Shown: one piece after another, positions 36,437-47,596 of the stretch
Position numbering within the stretch: position 1 is the first letter of the stretch
Layout: each line of letters opens with the position of its first letter
Notes under the pieces: generated by a model
Seen by the model: the letters and a program-made list of their open reading frames with translations, nothing else
The model's database searches: none
What the model was told of the DNA's origin: nothing
Made by a program: the position numbers and the translations under genes
NCBI GenBank assembly: GCA_037157565.1
Contig: JAZHRO010000055.1
Span: forward strand, 41,199,001-41,263,000
DNA length: 64,000 nt
Source: Thalassia testudinum
Taxonomy: Eukaryota; Streptophyta; Magnoliopsida; Alismatales; Hydrocharitaceae
Direction: 5' to 3'

Positions 36437-36867
36437 TTTTGGCGCCATTACCTGGGAGGCAATGATTTTTCGATCTTCTTTCCGCATTTCGTGCACTTTA
36501 CTGTTTTCTAACTTGCTTTATCTCTTGTCTATTGTTTTGAAGATACCTCGATCAGGGAATCGTCAAGTGGTAGATCGGAGTAAAGTGCAGTTGAAGACGA
36601 CTGTAAGTTCTCCCCATTTTACCCCTTCCATAGATTTCATTTCACAACATTAATTCAAACTCCAATTAACCTAGGTGTTGGCATAAATCCTAGGATTAGT
36701 TTGGTTGCTTGGATTTCAACCCACATTCATTTCACCCTCGCATAAAAAAAATCGACAAAAAGATACTTTTGTGGGATAAATCAAACATACACACAATATA
36801 CGCCCACATTCAAGGCACATAACCTAATTGATTCTTATCTACTCAACCGGATTTTGATCTGTGGAAC
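36437..36867 (+). mobile_element. G internal leader with primer-binding site
   Basis: PBS at 36440-36457: tRNA-Asp complement with three mismatches, followed by GGCAA. The rest is non-coding leader up to the insertion of H at 36868; it resumes at 58473. Confidence 0.7.
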
Positions 36868-37131
36868 TGATTGCGTAGCAATCATTGGTCTTAATTGACC
36901 TAAATTAGGCTAGGACTTAGCATAAGTTAGGGTAATTCATGCATGTATAAGCATTACTAGCACCTTTACTGCTTTCTTTTAGCTATGTATAAAATAATGC
37001 TATAATGAACTGATTAGGTGCATTATGTCAATTGTAGGTAATAAGTTAATCAGAAGCTAGATCTAAAGTTGGATCAGAAGAATAAAGGATAACTGGTGTT
37101 GCAGCAAAGTTGGAGCAGAAGACCTTACATT
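36868..37131 (+). mobile_element. H: 5' LTR stub
   Basis: Begins with perfect head TGATTGC-GTA-GCAATCA (36868-36884) and matches the first ~250 bp of H's 3' LTR (56314-56570). It breaks off near 37125 at E's left LTR. The flank GGAAC (36863-36867) against AGAAT after 58472 could be a decayed target duplication; the two differences are transitions. Confidence 0.65.
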
Positions 37132-37433
37132 TGACAGAGGTCATTTTCGCGCGTTTTGAAGTCATTGAAAATCGTAGTATAGTCACGCTAAACGCTCGTC
37201 AAAAAATAATTTCTAAAGATAATGAGACTTTGAGTCCCGGTCATTCATCTTTGGGAGGCATTAATGCAAATTTGAAATCGATCTTTTATCGCTCAACTTG
37301 CTTAAAAATCGCATGGCGATTTATGATTATTAGGTATTTAAGCACGACATGCTTCGTTGCAACAAAATTAGGAATTAAAAGCAGGAAACTTTAATCACAC
37401 AAAATATATTGCAATAAGCTCATGGTGATTCTC

Positions 37434-37435
<2 letters not shown>

Positions 37436-37488
<53 letters not shown>
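37436..37488. repeat. (CA)n(TA)n microsatellite, E left LTR
   Basis: A CA run passes into a TA run; the right LTR has a pure TA run in the same place (47519-47594). Confidence 0.9.
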
Positions 37489-37944
37489 GGAAAAATTTCT
37501 TTCATTCATTCAGGAAGGTGTTTGCAACATGGAACTAGAGGAAAGCTTATAGAGGAAAGCTTAAAACATAAATCTAACTAACAGAAAATGATTGCATGCA
37601 GGAATCTATGGGGGGATTTTGCATGCATCATTGGGGGAGAATAAAGAGCTACACGACTAAGCAGTAATAAAAGCATGTAAACTATGAAGAACTAGCTACT
37701 AATCTAGCAGAAATAAGGGCATTCAGAGGTGGTCTCCGATGGCCTTTGAGTGGTTGAGAGGAGGAGGGGCAGCCAATGGTGCTTAGGCCAACCCTTGGAG
37801 AGAGGTTGGAGAGGTGATCCAGCATCCTGGTGTGGAGATGGTGGTAGCCATGGTGAGAAACTCGTGGAGGTGGAGTGGAAGTGAATGTAGCTAACCTAAA
37901 CGGAAGTGAATAATGCCAAGATATGGATGGGTGCAAATGGCCAC

Positions 37945-38124
37945 CCCTTAGGTCATTTTATATACCTAAGGGAAGCTCTCTAGAGAATTATGGAATTCTC
38001 TAGAGAGGCCTATGGTGGGAGCTCATGGGAGAGTGAGTGAGAGAGGATGGATGGTGGTTTTTAGATCCACCAAATGTGGATCTAAAAATTGAATGGCTCT
38101 TGGTTGCTAATTTTAGCAACCAAG
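37945..38124 (-). promoter_or_regulatory. Promoter hairpin array, E left LTR
   Basis: Four inverted repeats in 180 bp: 37945-37972 (CCCTTAGGT/ACCTAAGGG, TATA-like bases in the loop); 37976-38007 (CTCTCTAGAGAATT, loop ATGG, perfect complement); 38058-38088 (TTTTTAGATCCAC/GTGGATCTAAAAA); 38099-38124 (CTTGGTTGCTAA/TTAGCAACCAAG). The right LTR has the same set at 48049-48228. Confidence 0.85.
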
Positions 38125-39302
38125 GAAACCACATATGGTATAGGGTTCTAGGGAACTCTAGGCTAGGTATTTTCGTGTAGATGGTGTGTGTGGGTCGAAA
38201 TTTAGGTGGCTAGGTTGAATAGGTTAGGTTCTAGTGGGTTTGGGTCAAGGTAGGTCTCAAATTAGGGTTGTAAACCTAATTCACTAAGGTAAAGTACAAT
38301 TAAACTTAATACAAGTTTAATTGGGTGTGTGGAAACCTAATTGAGAGTAAAATAACTCAATTAAGTTAGGTCTAGGTCAATTGGACTCTCACTGAGTCCA
38401 ATTGGACAATATGTGCTAAGATCAGGGCTCAATTAGACTCAATGAGTCCAATTGAATAGGCTGATGGAATTGACTAAGATCCAAGTTAATTAGGTTTAGT
38501 GAGGACCTAATTAGGTCCTTAGGGTGGTCTAGAGGTGATGTACTAGGGTTAGGGCACCTTAATTTAGGTTCCTATAGGGTTAGAATTGGGTTTAGGGGGC
38601 TAGAGATTCAAGATCAAGGCTTGAATTCCAAAATAGGAACTGTAGGACAGTATTAGAAGTCTTATAATAAAAAATCAGAAGTCTAGACTTATTGTCTGGA
38701 TGTCCAATCAGAGTCAGGAGGGATTCTAGGTTCTGTCTTGGCTATTTTGCAGAAATTGGATGTCTGACCAAGTGTCTGGACGTCCAATAACACTGCAGAA
38801 GTGGGTTTAAGGTGTGCGGCAGTTGGCTAAGGGTTATGGACATCCTATAACTTATTTGGACGTCTAGATAGAGGTTGGAATTAGGGTTTTAAGGTTTCCT
38901 AGGGTGCAGTGACCTAATCTAAGGGTGACTAAGGCTTGGGGAAGCTTCTAGGCTGTCCTAGGGCTTGGATGGTTTTAAATTCTTTACAATTTACTGCTTT
39001 ATTCCTACTTAAATAGAATAGCATACCTCAACCCCTTACATTATTGTTTACTACATCTAATCTAGGTCTTTCACTCCAGCTCTTCTGCAACACCAGTTAT
39101 TCTTCAGATCTAGCTTCAGATCTGCTAATTACCTGCAATTGACATAATGCACTTAATCAATACATTATAGCATTATTTTATGCATAGCTAAAAGAAAGTA
39201 GTAAAGGTGCTAGTAATGCTTATGCATGCATGAATTACCCTAACTTATGCTAACTCCTAGCCTAATTTAGGTCAATTAAGACCTATGATTGCTGCACAAT
39301 TA

Positions 39303-39315
39303 TATCCCCGTGCCT
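39303..39315 (-). promoter_or_regulatory. Terminal polypurine tract of E
   Basis: Minus strand AGGCACGGGGATA abuts the LTR start at 39302. Upstream of it, GCTAGGGACTAGCAAG is shared with D and H. Confidence 0.75.
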
Positions 39316-39647
39316 AAATCTTGCTAGTCCCTAGCAAATGTGAGATTAAATTATTCACATAAGGGTCCCTAAGGGATTGATTATTTTATCAACTGTATGC
39401 CTAGAGATTTTTCTCCTTTTTGTTTTCACCCTATGCTCTAGAAATCCAGATAATTGTGAAAGTGTAGCTATGTAGCTTTTGCAACAGATTCGAGTGAAAA
39501 ACTAATTCACCTCTAAAGCCTGTACTTGACCCCTAGTAAAAATTCTAGCGGGATAGGCGGACTTCTTCCCTTGGGGTATTCAAGATATTCTATGAATTCC
39601 ACCCTGACTTTAAGTTTGGGTAGAGAATGTCTGAGGGATACGGGTGT

Positions 39648-40554
39648 TTATTTGGTGGCTTACTCTCACTTGGTGCTACATAGAGATTAGTATTTCAGAA
39701 TCTAGATTCTCGGACTATCAAGTAACTCAACTCAGAGAAAGACGAGAAAAACTATGCTCTCTTCGGGTTCCTTTGTATTCATTCTCTCTTTCTCTTTTTA
39801 TTTTTTTTTCTTAGAGCTCATAATCTCACCAGATTCTCACGTATGATCCGTATTTGGTGGTCTCACTTGGCATTAACACTTTAATTGAGTTCTCATAACC
39901 TTAACACTAAGTCGGAATTCCTCAGCCAGTATTCGGGCGGTCAGAAACACAGACAAATAGGTTAAGGCCTTATTTGGTGGATTTCAAATTTATTTGGTGA
40001 TATTGTCTCAATGCAAATGAAATAAATACTAAATATTTACAAACTCCTTTTCTGCTCTTTTCTTCTCTTTTTTTTTCTTTTTTTTTCTTTTTCTCATTTT
40101 TTCATTCTTTTTTTTTACATATATAATTTTTCTAACTCAACACAATCTAGCAACACATTCATGAATTTTATTAAAGAGGCATTATTAGGGATTGGTGGTA
40201 CTTAAGAGACATTGGGTGGCTTATTTGGTGGAAGTGCCTACTCACGGCACCGAGAGAGATGGATAGGATAGTGTATTTCTGACCTTGACATCAATACCCT
40301 CCTTCAGCCGAGGATTCCGTAAAGAATGATTGTAACCATCCACCTTAGCCCTAGTTTTATGAAAACTCGCTCTCCGCGTATTTACCTTATTTGGTGGCTC
40401 TTAAAATTTCGCACAAAAATGTATACGTAGGAACCAAGAATGGAAACTATGCCTAATCTCTGAGTATCATCACCTAATTATATAGGATTCCGAATTCCTT
40501 GCACTAATCTTAGAGCACCAGTACTCTCTATTCTCATCTCACACTATTTGGTGG
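39648..40554. repeat. Dispersed TATTTGGTGG words in E 3' region
   Basis: Seven copies of TATTTGGTGG (one ends GGTGA) start near 39649, 39851, 39971, 39991, 40222, 40388 and 40545. All lie between the two polypurine tracts. H has the reverse-complement set at 55018-55967. The region is otherwise non-coding. Confidence 0.8.
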
Positions 40555-41054
40555 ATTTTTGGAAGAAAATCTACCTGACTCCTAAAACACTGTCTAGGGG
40601 TTCAGTAAAAGAAGCACTCTTCTTCTCGACAGACTAAAGACATTTATCGGTCATCATTGTGAATCCATTGTAAATTCTACGTGTGTGTGAAAAATTGTAC
40701 TGGATTCCAGATTACAGGAATCAACTAGAGGATAAAATCCTTAATGCATTCTCTTAATAAGATAATATTATTCATGGATGCACTATGTATATATGCTATA
40801 AACAAGTAACATCTTATATTCGTACTTCATGAAAATTTTCCTTTCGAGTTACATTCAGTTTGACTCTAGATTTAGAACAAAAGGTGAGCGGGTGAGTCGA
40901 AAGTGGCTGTTGCGAATGATTTTTAGCTCCAATGCGAGCATTAAAGGTGGAGTCGGTTGTTCTTTTATTTAGGATCCTAAAGTACGTTTGACATGCAGCT
41001 TCGAGGTTTTCCTACGGGTTGGCGTAAAAATTTTTTAGTTTTGTCATATCTACC

Positions 41055-41090
41055 CCCCCATGCCTAAGTTCTTGCATGTCCTCATGTTTG
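41055..41090 (-). promoter_or_regulatory. Internal polypurine tract of E
   Basis: Minus strand reads GAGGACATGCAAGAACTTAG, then GCATGGGGGG. H has the same string at 54490-54520. Confidence 0.7.
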
Positions 41091-41325
41091 AATATAAAAG
41101 AAAATAAGTACAGCTGGGAGTAAGTGGGTATAAATCACTTGGAATTGCTCCTGAAATTTTAACGTTTAGCATCGGCCAACTTGACAATATGCAATATGCG
41201 AAAAGGAAATATGCTAAAAGAAAAATATGCTATGTATAAAAATGGTTATGTATAGATGATGGTAGAATGTGGGATATGATATTTATACGTGTTGAGTTTA
41301 ACGCCTCTAGTTGGGCGAGAACTTA

Positions 41326-44008
41326 TGTTACGAACACATTCCAAGAAAATTTTTTTAAGACGTCTGGGAGGTGGCCCAGACGTCTGGAACCCCTTCCAGA
41401 CGTCTGGGATTTATTCTCTGTGGCGTGCGGGGCTGCGTCTGCGCGCAGGCGTGCGCAGACCTGCAACTGCCGCACCTCCCCTCTTTTTCCCTCTCTCCTC
41501 CTGCAGGCGCAGGCTGTGCTCCCTCTCTCTCTCTCCCCACGTGGCCTTAAAAGGCCCTCGCCCTCTCCCTCACTCTCATCTCCTCCGCTTCCTTCTTGTT
41601 CTTCTTCCAGCCGGTGCGAGAGCGCGAGCGGGAGCGAGCGGTGGCAGTGGCAGCCGCGGCGAGTTGCGGGAGGAGGTGTTGCGCGAGGGAGGAGAAGCTC
41701 GACCGTGAGGGCTTGAGCTTGCCGGGGCAGCTAGAGTTGGCCGGCGGGGGAGCAGCCGGCGTGGATTGACGCGGGAGGGCTGCTGCAGCTCCAGCATCAG
41801 GCGGACGAGGCACGGCGCGGCCGTGCGTCACGGGCGGAGAGCGAGTCGAGCTCTGATTTTGGAAATTTTTCCAGAATCAGACGTCTGGGCTTCCAACCAG
41901 ACGACGATGAAGACGTCTGGCAAGTGAGTTATTTTCGTCCCTCTTCCTTTTCTGCGACCGTTCGTACTGAGAACGAGGAGTGGGTACTTGCAGGTTTTGA
42001 GATTCGCCATCCAACGCGAATCAGATGTCTGGCCGCAGTGCCAGACGACGGGAAGGACTTCCAGACGTCCGGGGTGACCATCGGATGTCTGGGAACTAGG
42101 CCAGATGCCCCCGCAGGCTTCTGGACGTCTGAGAGACTACGCAGAACAAAGGTACCATCTGACCCACATTTTAAGACATCTGGAAGGGGTTCCAGACGTC
42201 TGATATTGGACTGTTTCGTCGTTTTCGACCCGTTTATGGCCCGTTCGGAGTTCGTTTTCCGCGTTTCGAGTTGCGTTCCTTTTGGAATAAAAGCCTCTAC
42301 CTGTCTATAGTAATTATATATTATTCTGCGAAACTCTTTGTATTTGATCCTTGTGATAGGACCCCGTTCCATTGCAGTCCCAGGGGCTGCGGAGGCGCGC
42401 GGGATTTCCGACCATGCCCCCAGTACTCCCGTTGTAGCTGGTAGAGTGACTTTTAAAATTATTAACATAATTTTTTACAATTATGGAAAAATTAATAGAA
42501 CCTAGGGCATTGCATGAATCCTAGGAATGAGAAACCAGATTGAATGATAGATCCTAGGGTATTGCATGAATCTTAGGGCTGGAAAACTAGATTGAATGAT
42601 AGATCCTAGGGTACGACATGAATCCTAGGACTGGAAAACTAGTGATATGAATATAGATATTGCAGTCTTGGAAAATGTGGAAAGGAAATAATAGCTGCCT
42701 GTAAATTGATTTAACAGCTGCTTGTTATGAATAAATGAACATGATTGAGAATATGGGTTGTATGAACGTGAAACTGGAAAGGTGAAACCTGAATGTGTTG
42801 AGTTAAAAAAGTTGAAACCCTATGGGGAATTAGGAGTAGAACTCCTGGAAAGAGAATGAAATGGAACTGAGAAGGAAAGATGTGGAGGTGTGTTGTCTCT
42901 TGGGTACGTAGTGCTAGGGGAAGCACCTGTTACCTGTTTAGTGCAGAGTGGAGCCAGCTGCCTCAGGGACCCGGGGTTAGGTCTGGCCACTTTGTACCGA
43001 CTTTTGGCCCTCGTGTACACAGTACTGAGGAGAGCTACTAGTGTAGAGCGAGTACTAGCTACCCCACGGGCCCCGGGGTGTTGCTAGCTCACCTACACCG
43101 ACTTGTTAGGCCCACTGGGCGAACCAGGGTAGTCAGGCGAGGGTGCGCGGACTGTGGAGGGGCAAGACCCCTGTTTGGTTACTATGGAGGGGCTGGACTC
43201 CTGTTACTGAGAGGGCTCTACCCTATATTGGTTCCGTGCTGTGCTTTGGTGCACCCGTTAACGGAAACGACTGACCGCGTGCCAGTGCGGGGTAGCTACC
43301 CGTATGTTTATCGCGCGTGCCGTAGTCATCGTTACGTCTGTCAGCGACCTTGGGGTGGTTGACTGAGAGTAGGATCACCACGGGAGACTCTCCCAGCCAG
43401 GAGAGCACCACGTGTTACTTCTACTTTTCGGAAAAGACTGCAATCAAGATCGTTCCCACGAGGAACATTCGAGATCAAGTGAAGGATCTGAGAAATAGAT
43501 AAATTGTGAAACAATAGAAAGACATAAATAAAGGAAGAAAGAAAATAAAACAGCTACTGTACACTTTACTGCTTCTTTAGTTTTAGCTGCCACTCTACTC
43601 AGCGTTTCGCTGACGTGTTACACTCGTTACTTTTCAGGACGAGGTGTTGAGCCGCCAGGTTGAGCGGCTGCAGAGGACGCTGGGCTGAGTAGGGTCTAGT
43701 AGACTTACCACAGTTCTTTTGTACCCCTTTTGTTCCACTGTAGTGAGTAGTTCTTGTTACCCCCCGTACTTTTCTTTACTTATAGTTCATGTTATGTTAT
43801 AAATGTTGTTCTACTGTTGTAGTGGTACATGCTGTAGTAGTTCTTTTTCTTACTGCTGTATTTTGTTACTGCTAGTTATATTTCATGTTGAATGTGGTTT
43901 ATTTTACTGCTCTTTTGGTTACTTCCTCGTTGGACGACTAGGTCTTGGGATTAGTTGAGTCGGTCCGGTTCTCGTGTCTTGTAGGGACTCGGGAATCGGG
44001 TCGTTACA
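41326..44008. mobile_element. S: probable solo LTR inserted in E
   Basis: 2683 bp with TG...CA ends and a perfect 5-bp ACTTA duplication (41321-41325, 44009-44013). H preserves the empty site ('gagaacttacttag' in reverse complement, about 54245-54260). Ends TGTTACGA and TCGTTACA are near-inverted. It contains at least twelve AGACGTCTGG-like words (41358-42202) and three 52-bp tandem repeats (42501-42646). No retroviral domain is seen; open frames at 41267-42468 and 43078-43362 are on both strands and lack homology cues. The family is not recognised, and a complete small non-autonomous element is the alternative. Confidence 0.8.
42501..42646. repeat. 52-bp tandem repeat, about three units, in S
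   Basis: Units start CCTAGGG at 42501, 42553 and 42605 and contain GCATGAATC and an AGATTGAATGATAGAT-type end. Confidence 0.9.
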
Positions 44009-44149
44009 ACTTACTTAGATATATCAGTTTTAGCATAGGAGCCGGTCAAGATTAAGAGAAAGTTGTGCTCGTACGCTCCTAGAATCAGTGGTCTGGAGAT
44101 GAGAACCAATTGATTGTGCACCCCTACTCCAAAAATTCTAACTATAAGA

Positions 44150-45662
44150 AGGTGTGGAGTAGTGGTGGAAAATAAAGGATAAGCAGAGGGGGGATCATGA
44201 TGTTGATTCAGCTAATTTATCATGTCCCATAATTCAGCAGGAAGTTGCTGAGGGAGTAGATCAAAATGTATCTCAGAACCAGAATCTAAGTCATGGGATC
44301 CTCATAATGATAATTGACATCAAAGATCATGCCCTCTCCAGGCTCTGGATCATATGGGGGTATCTGTGAAAGTAGAAGATCTGTGGGGAGGTCACTAAAA
44401 TCCTTGTCAGAAATTACTTTGTCCTCATCATTACTCATCTCTGATTCATCGGAGGCTGTCTCCTCAGGCTCAGAGTCGAGCCATCCATTAGATTGACTAG
44501 GATGGTAGGTGCATCCCCTGCTCATTCTGCTCAAAGATTCACCCTCGTATGCGTTGGGCTCCTCAGTAATTCCTGCCTCAGGTAGCATATTTATTTCTTC
44601 GTTCAAGTCATCCATAGCTACTTCTGGTCTTCGGATGTCAGGATCAGGGATAGAAAGTGTCATCTCAGAATCTCTAGCATCCGAATTCGGGATGTAGGTG
44701 AAAGAAAAAGAGTGCAGATCGGAAGATGTTGGCTCTAGCATAGGTTCACCTACAATGGGAAGTGGCCTAGATTGATCAGTAGTGTCGCATGTAATGTTTG
44801 CCTCAAGGTCCATATCTTCAACTGGATCTACTTCCCTTATCTCAGTTGGGTTTTCTAACCCATGAGGTATCTCCCAGGATTTAGGATAATCCGATTGTGG
44901 CTCAGTCCTGGAGATATTAGTCTTTTCCTCCTTAATTTCCTGAATGGAGTTTTCAAAAGAACCCATTCGGCATGCTTCATGCTCCTGTCTCATATCGAAG
45001 CTGGATTCTTCTTCCCCTGAATTTTCCGCCGGCATCTGCTCTCGAGAATCTCCTGTGAGTCCGTCTGGTGTAGTCGTTTCAGATTCTTCGAGGTCTTCAA
45101 GGCTATTTTCCACTTGATATCTCAAAAGCAGTAGTTCTTGAGTTTCCCGATTTTGTCCAATTAGCCTTGTTATCCCTGCTGTTCCCTGAAGGAGCTCCAT
45201 CACAGTTTGTTGATGCGGAGTCTAGCTTTGTCTTTGGTTTGGCTCAGTGATAGCTTGGATTTCGTGTAGATAGGATGCGGCCTTTTCCTTAGCGCTAGCT
45301 ATAGCCCTCTGTATTCTGTAATGTGGTCGCATATGCACTGGTAGCTCTTCAGGGGTTCCAGGGGGTGAATCAGGTCTACCCATATTCCATGTGTGAGAAG
45401 CAGGAGTATGAAATCCATATCCTGGGTTATAAGATGCAGTCCTTTGAGGGACCGACTGGTATGGGTCATAATATCCAGGGTTGGGATATGGGTTAACCAT
45501 TTCGGTAACCCAAGGACAAGGATCAGGCAAAGTGGAAAGTCGTCTTCGCCACCTTGGGTTCTAATCCCAAGGTTGAGCTGATTCAGTGACCTGGGCTCTT
45601 AGATAAGCTCATCGGTCCAGCTCTTCTGGATCCTGATTAGGTCTAGATCCAGGGTTAGCCAT
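44150..45662 (-). pseudogene. E: N-terminal gag stub joined to acidic C-terminal domain (broken frame)
   Basis: The frame starts at ATG 45662 (MANPGSRPNQDPEELDR, aligned with H's MANPGLGLRSGQD). It is interrupted by TGA (45611), TAG (45563) and TAG (45224); all three keep frame. The longest uninterrupted part, 44286-45203, is 305 codons and acidic, ending in DFSDLPTDLLLSQIPPYDPE and PGEGMIFD. One base is missing near 44284 relative to H, after which the shared tail (SGSEIHFDLLPQQL) continues in another frame. H has capsid and protease between the two ends; E has neither. E's message could have made only a small acidic protein. No function is known to me; the acidic domain follows protease in H. 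Confidence 0.65.
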
Positions 45663-47189
45663 TGCGGCTAAGCAGATAAAAGAAGTGACTCGCCTCCTTG
45701 GGAGCGACTCCCAAGGTTCAACCAGTCGAGGTCAAAGTGACCTCCTTCCTTGCATACACCACCCAAACCCTGGGTTGGTGTAGCCAAGCCAGACAAGGCT
45801 AAGGCCCTGTCAATCAGATGGTCTTTATGAATCAGATGACCAAATTTTTTGTTAGAAGTTCGAATTCCTGAAGAAAAAATTCATCGTTCAACTGACTGAA
45901 AGTGATTCCCACCTCTCAAGCTAACCCAGCCAGTCTGGTTACGAGGGGACCATGGGGAAGGTTCTTCCTTTGGCTTATGCCTCCGGTTCCGTTAACCCCC
46001 GAGCCACGGTTGTTTGACACTGCCCCGCATACTTAGTCACCAGGTTTGGTAAGAGAGGTTGAAAACACTCAGTAGTATGACAACGAATTCGGGTTGATTT
46101 CTTAGTTTAAAATTAATTTACGCACGTTTTTCTTCAATTGGGGTTTGTGGTGAGTGGCGCACAAGGTGACCAAGCTCATCGGCTAAGCACTGGACTTGAT
46201 TAAGTCTAGTCTAGCCCAAATGTGGTCTCTAGATTGTAACCCTAAAGATGTAACTTAGGGTTCATGCAATTCTAGGCTTATTTTTTTATTCTTCTTCAAC
46301 CGACCACAAGAATAAAACTAGTTTTCTGAACAAAATTGGAATCCAAATAAATTGATATTTGGCAAGTAGATTCCTTTTTCAATTATCTTTTCATAGAATA
46401 TTTTTTTTGTAATTTTTATTGTCTCAAACGAAGTTATAGAGATTTTTAAATGTCAAGGGATCAAATATGAAATTTTGACCCCTGGTCGATTTTTCAAATT
46501 GAAACAGTATCAAATGATTTTCAAAAATTCAGAAAAAAATATGAAAATTAAAGCCAATGAGATTAGCTTTCAAACCCACCATTTTTAGTCAAAACAGATT
46601 CGTGCATTGCTCAGAATTGCTATTTGAAAAATCTCAAATCTGGGTCAGTCTGACCCCCTTGCACTTCACGAATTTTTTAAAATTTTTTGCTTGGAATTTT
46701 TTCAAAATAACGGTGCCGTTTTAAGGATGGTTTGAAAATGAAAGTATAGCCTAAATTTCAGAATTTTTTGTTCATTAATTTTTCGACAATTGAATTTTTA
46801 AAATGGACTTTGAAATCTGGCTAAAAATCAAAGGGTGGTAGAAAAGTTTTTAAAAGGTGTTTGAGTTTAAAATTCAAACTTTCCACCAAAACTAACCTAG
46901 GATTCAAAAAGAACCCGAATCAAACTACCTAGCTTTTTTTTTTCTTTTTTTCACGAAAATAAATAGACCCTTTTTTTTCTTTTTTTTAAAATGAAATTAC
47001 TAGAAGGAAATCTAACCTAGGGTTCAAAAAAACCTAGACTAAGGTATGATGTGCACCTGGAATTTTTTTTTCCGCGCTCGTGTGCGTAGATCCCATTTTT
47101 TTCCTATTTTTCCTGCACATTAAAAGACAAGCAGAGGAAGATTTTTCAATAATAATTCAAGAGATCGAAATAAAAAAAATGACGTTGCC
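45663..47189 (-). mobile_element. E untranslated leader
   Basis: About 1.5 kb without coding sequence, inverted relative to H's leader (49402-50862). Shared landmarks are CTTGGGAG/CTCCCAAG just upstream of the ATG (about 45697-45716), a GGGTCAG/CTGACCC dyad (about 46643-46658), and T-rich runs near 46930-46990. Confidence 0.7.
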
Positions 47190-47207
47190 TCCCCGGCAAC
47201 GGTGCCA
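47190..47207 (-). other. Primer-binding site of E (tRNA-Asp)
   Basis: Minus strand TGGCACCGTTGCCGGGGA: one mismatch to the tRNA-Asp 3' complement. K has the identical variant (63372-63389). Confidence 0.85.
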
Positions 47208-47209
47208 TT

Positions 47210-47519
47210 TGATAGAAGCCATTTTCACGCATTTTAAAGTCGTCAGAAATCGTAGTATAGTCACGTTAAAACGCTCGTCAAAAAAAATGATTTTGTAAAG
47301 ATAACGAGACTTGAGTCCCAGTTGTTCATCTTTAGGAGGTGTTTATGCATATTTGAAATCGATCTTTTTCGCTTTACTTGCCTAAAATCGCATGGCGGTT
47401 TATGGTTATTATGTATTTAAGCACGACATGCTTAGTTAGAAGTATATCAAAAATTAAAAGTAGGCAACTTTAATCACACAAAATATTTTGCAATAAGCTC
47501 ATGCTGATTCTCAACACAG

Positions 47520-47596
<77 letters not shown>

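Larger units (their letters stand above)
37132..39302 (-). repeat. Element E left LTR (3' LTR)
   Basis: Minus-strand start at 39302 with head TGATTG...CAATTA (39286-39302). It holds a run of perfect hairpins near the promoter (37945-38124), further dyads such as CAATTGGACTC/GAGTCCAATTG (about 38383-38409) and GGACCTAATTAGGTCC, and GACGTC-type words at about 38690-38875. The ~85-codon open frame at 37682-37936 recurs in the right LTR but has no ATG and no recognised domain. Confidence 0.9.

Noticed and set aside
37682..37936. An 84-85-codon frame kept in both E LTRs, with a 3-nt indel between copies
   Set aside because: No ATG start, no recognised domain, and H's copy is broken. The in-frame indel alone is weak evidence for coding.
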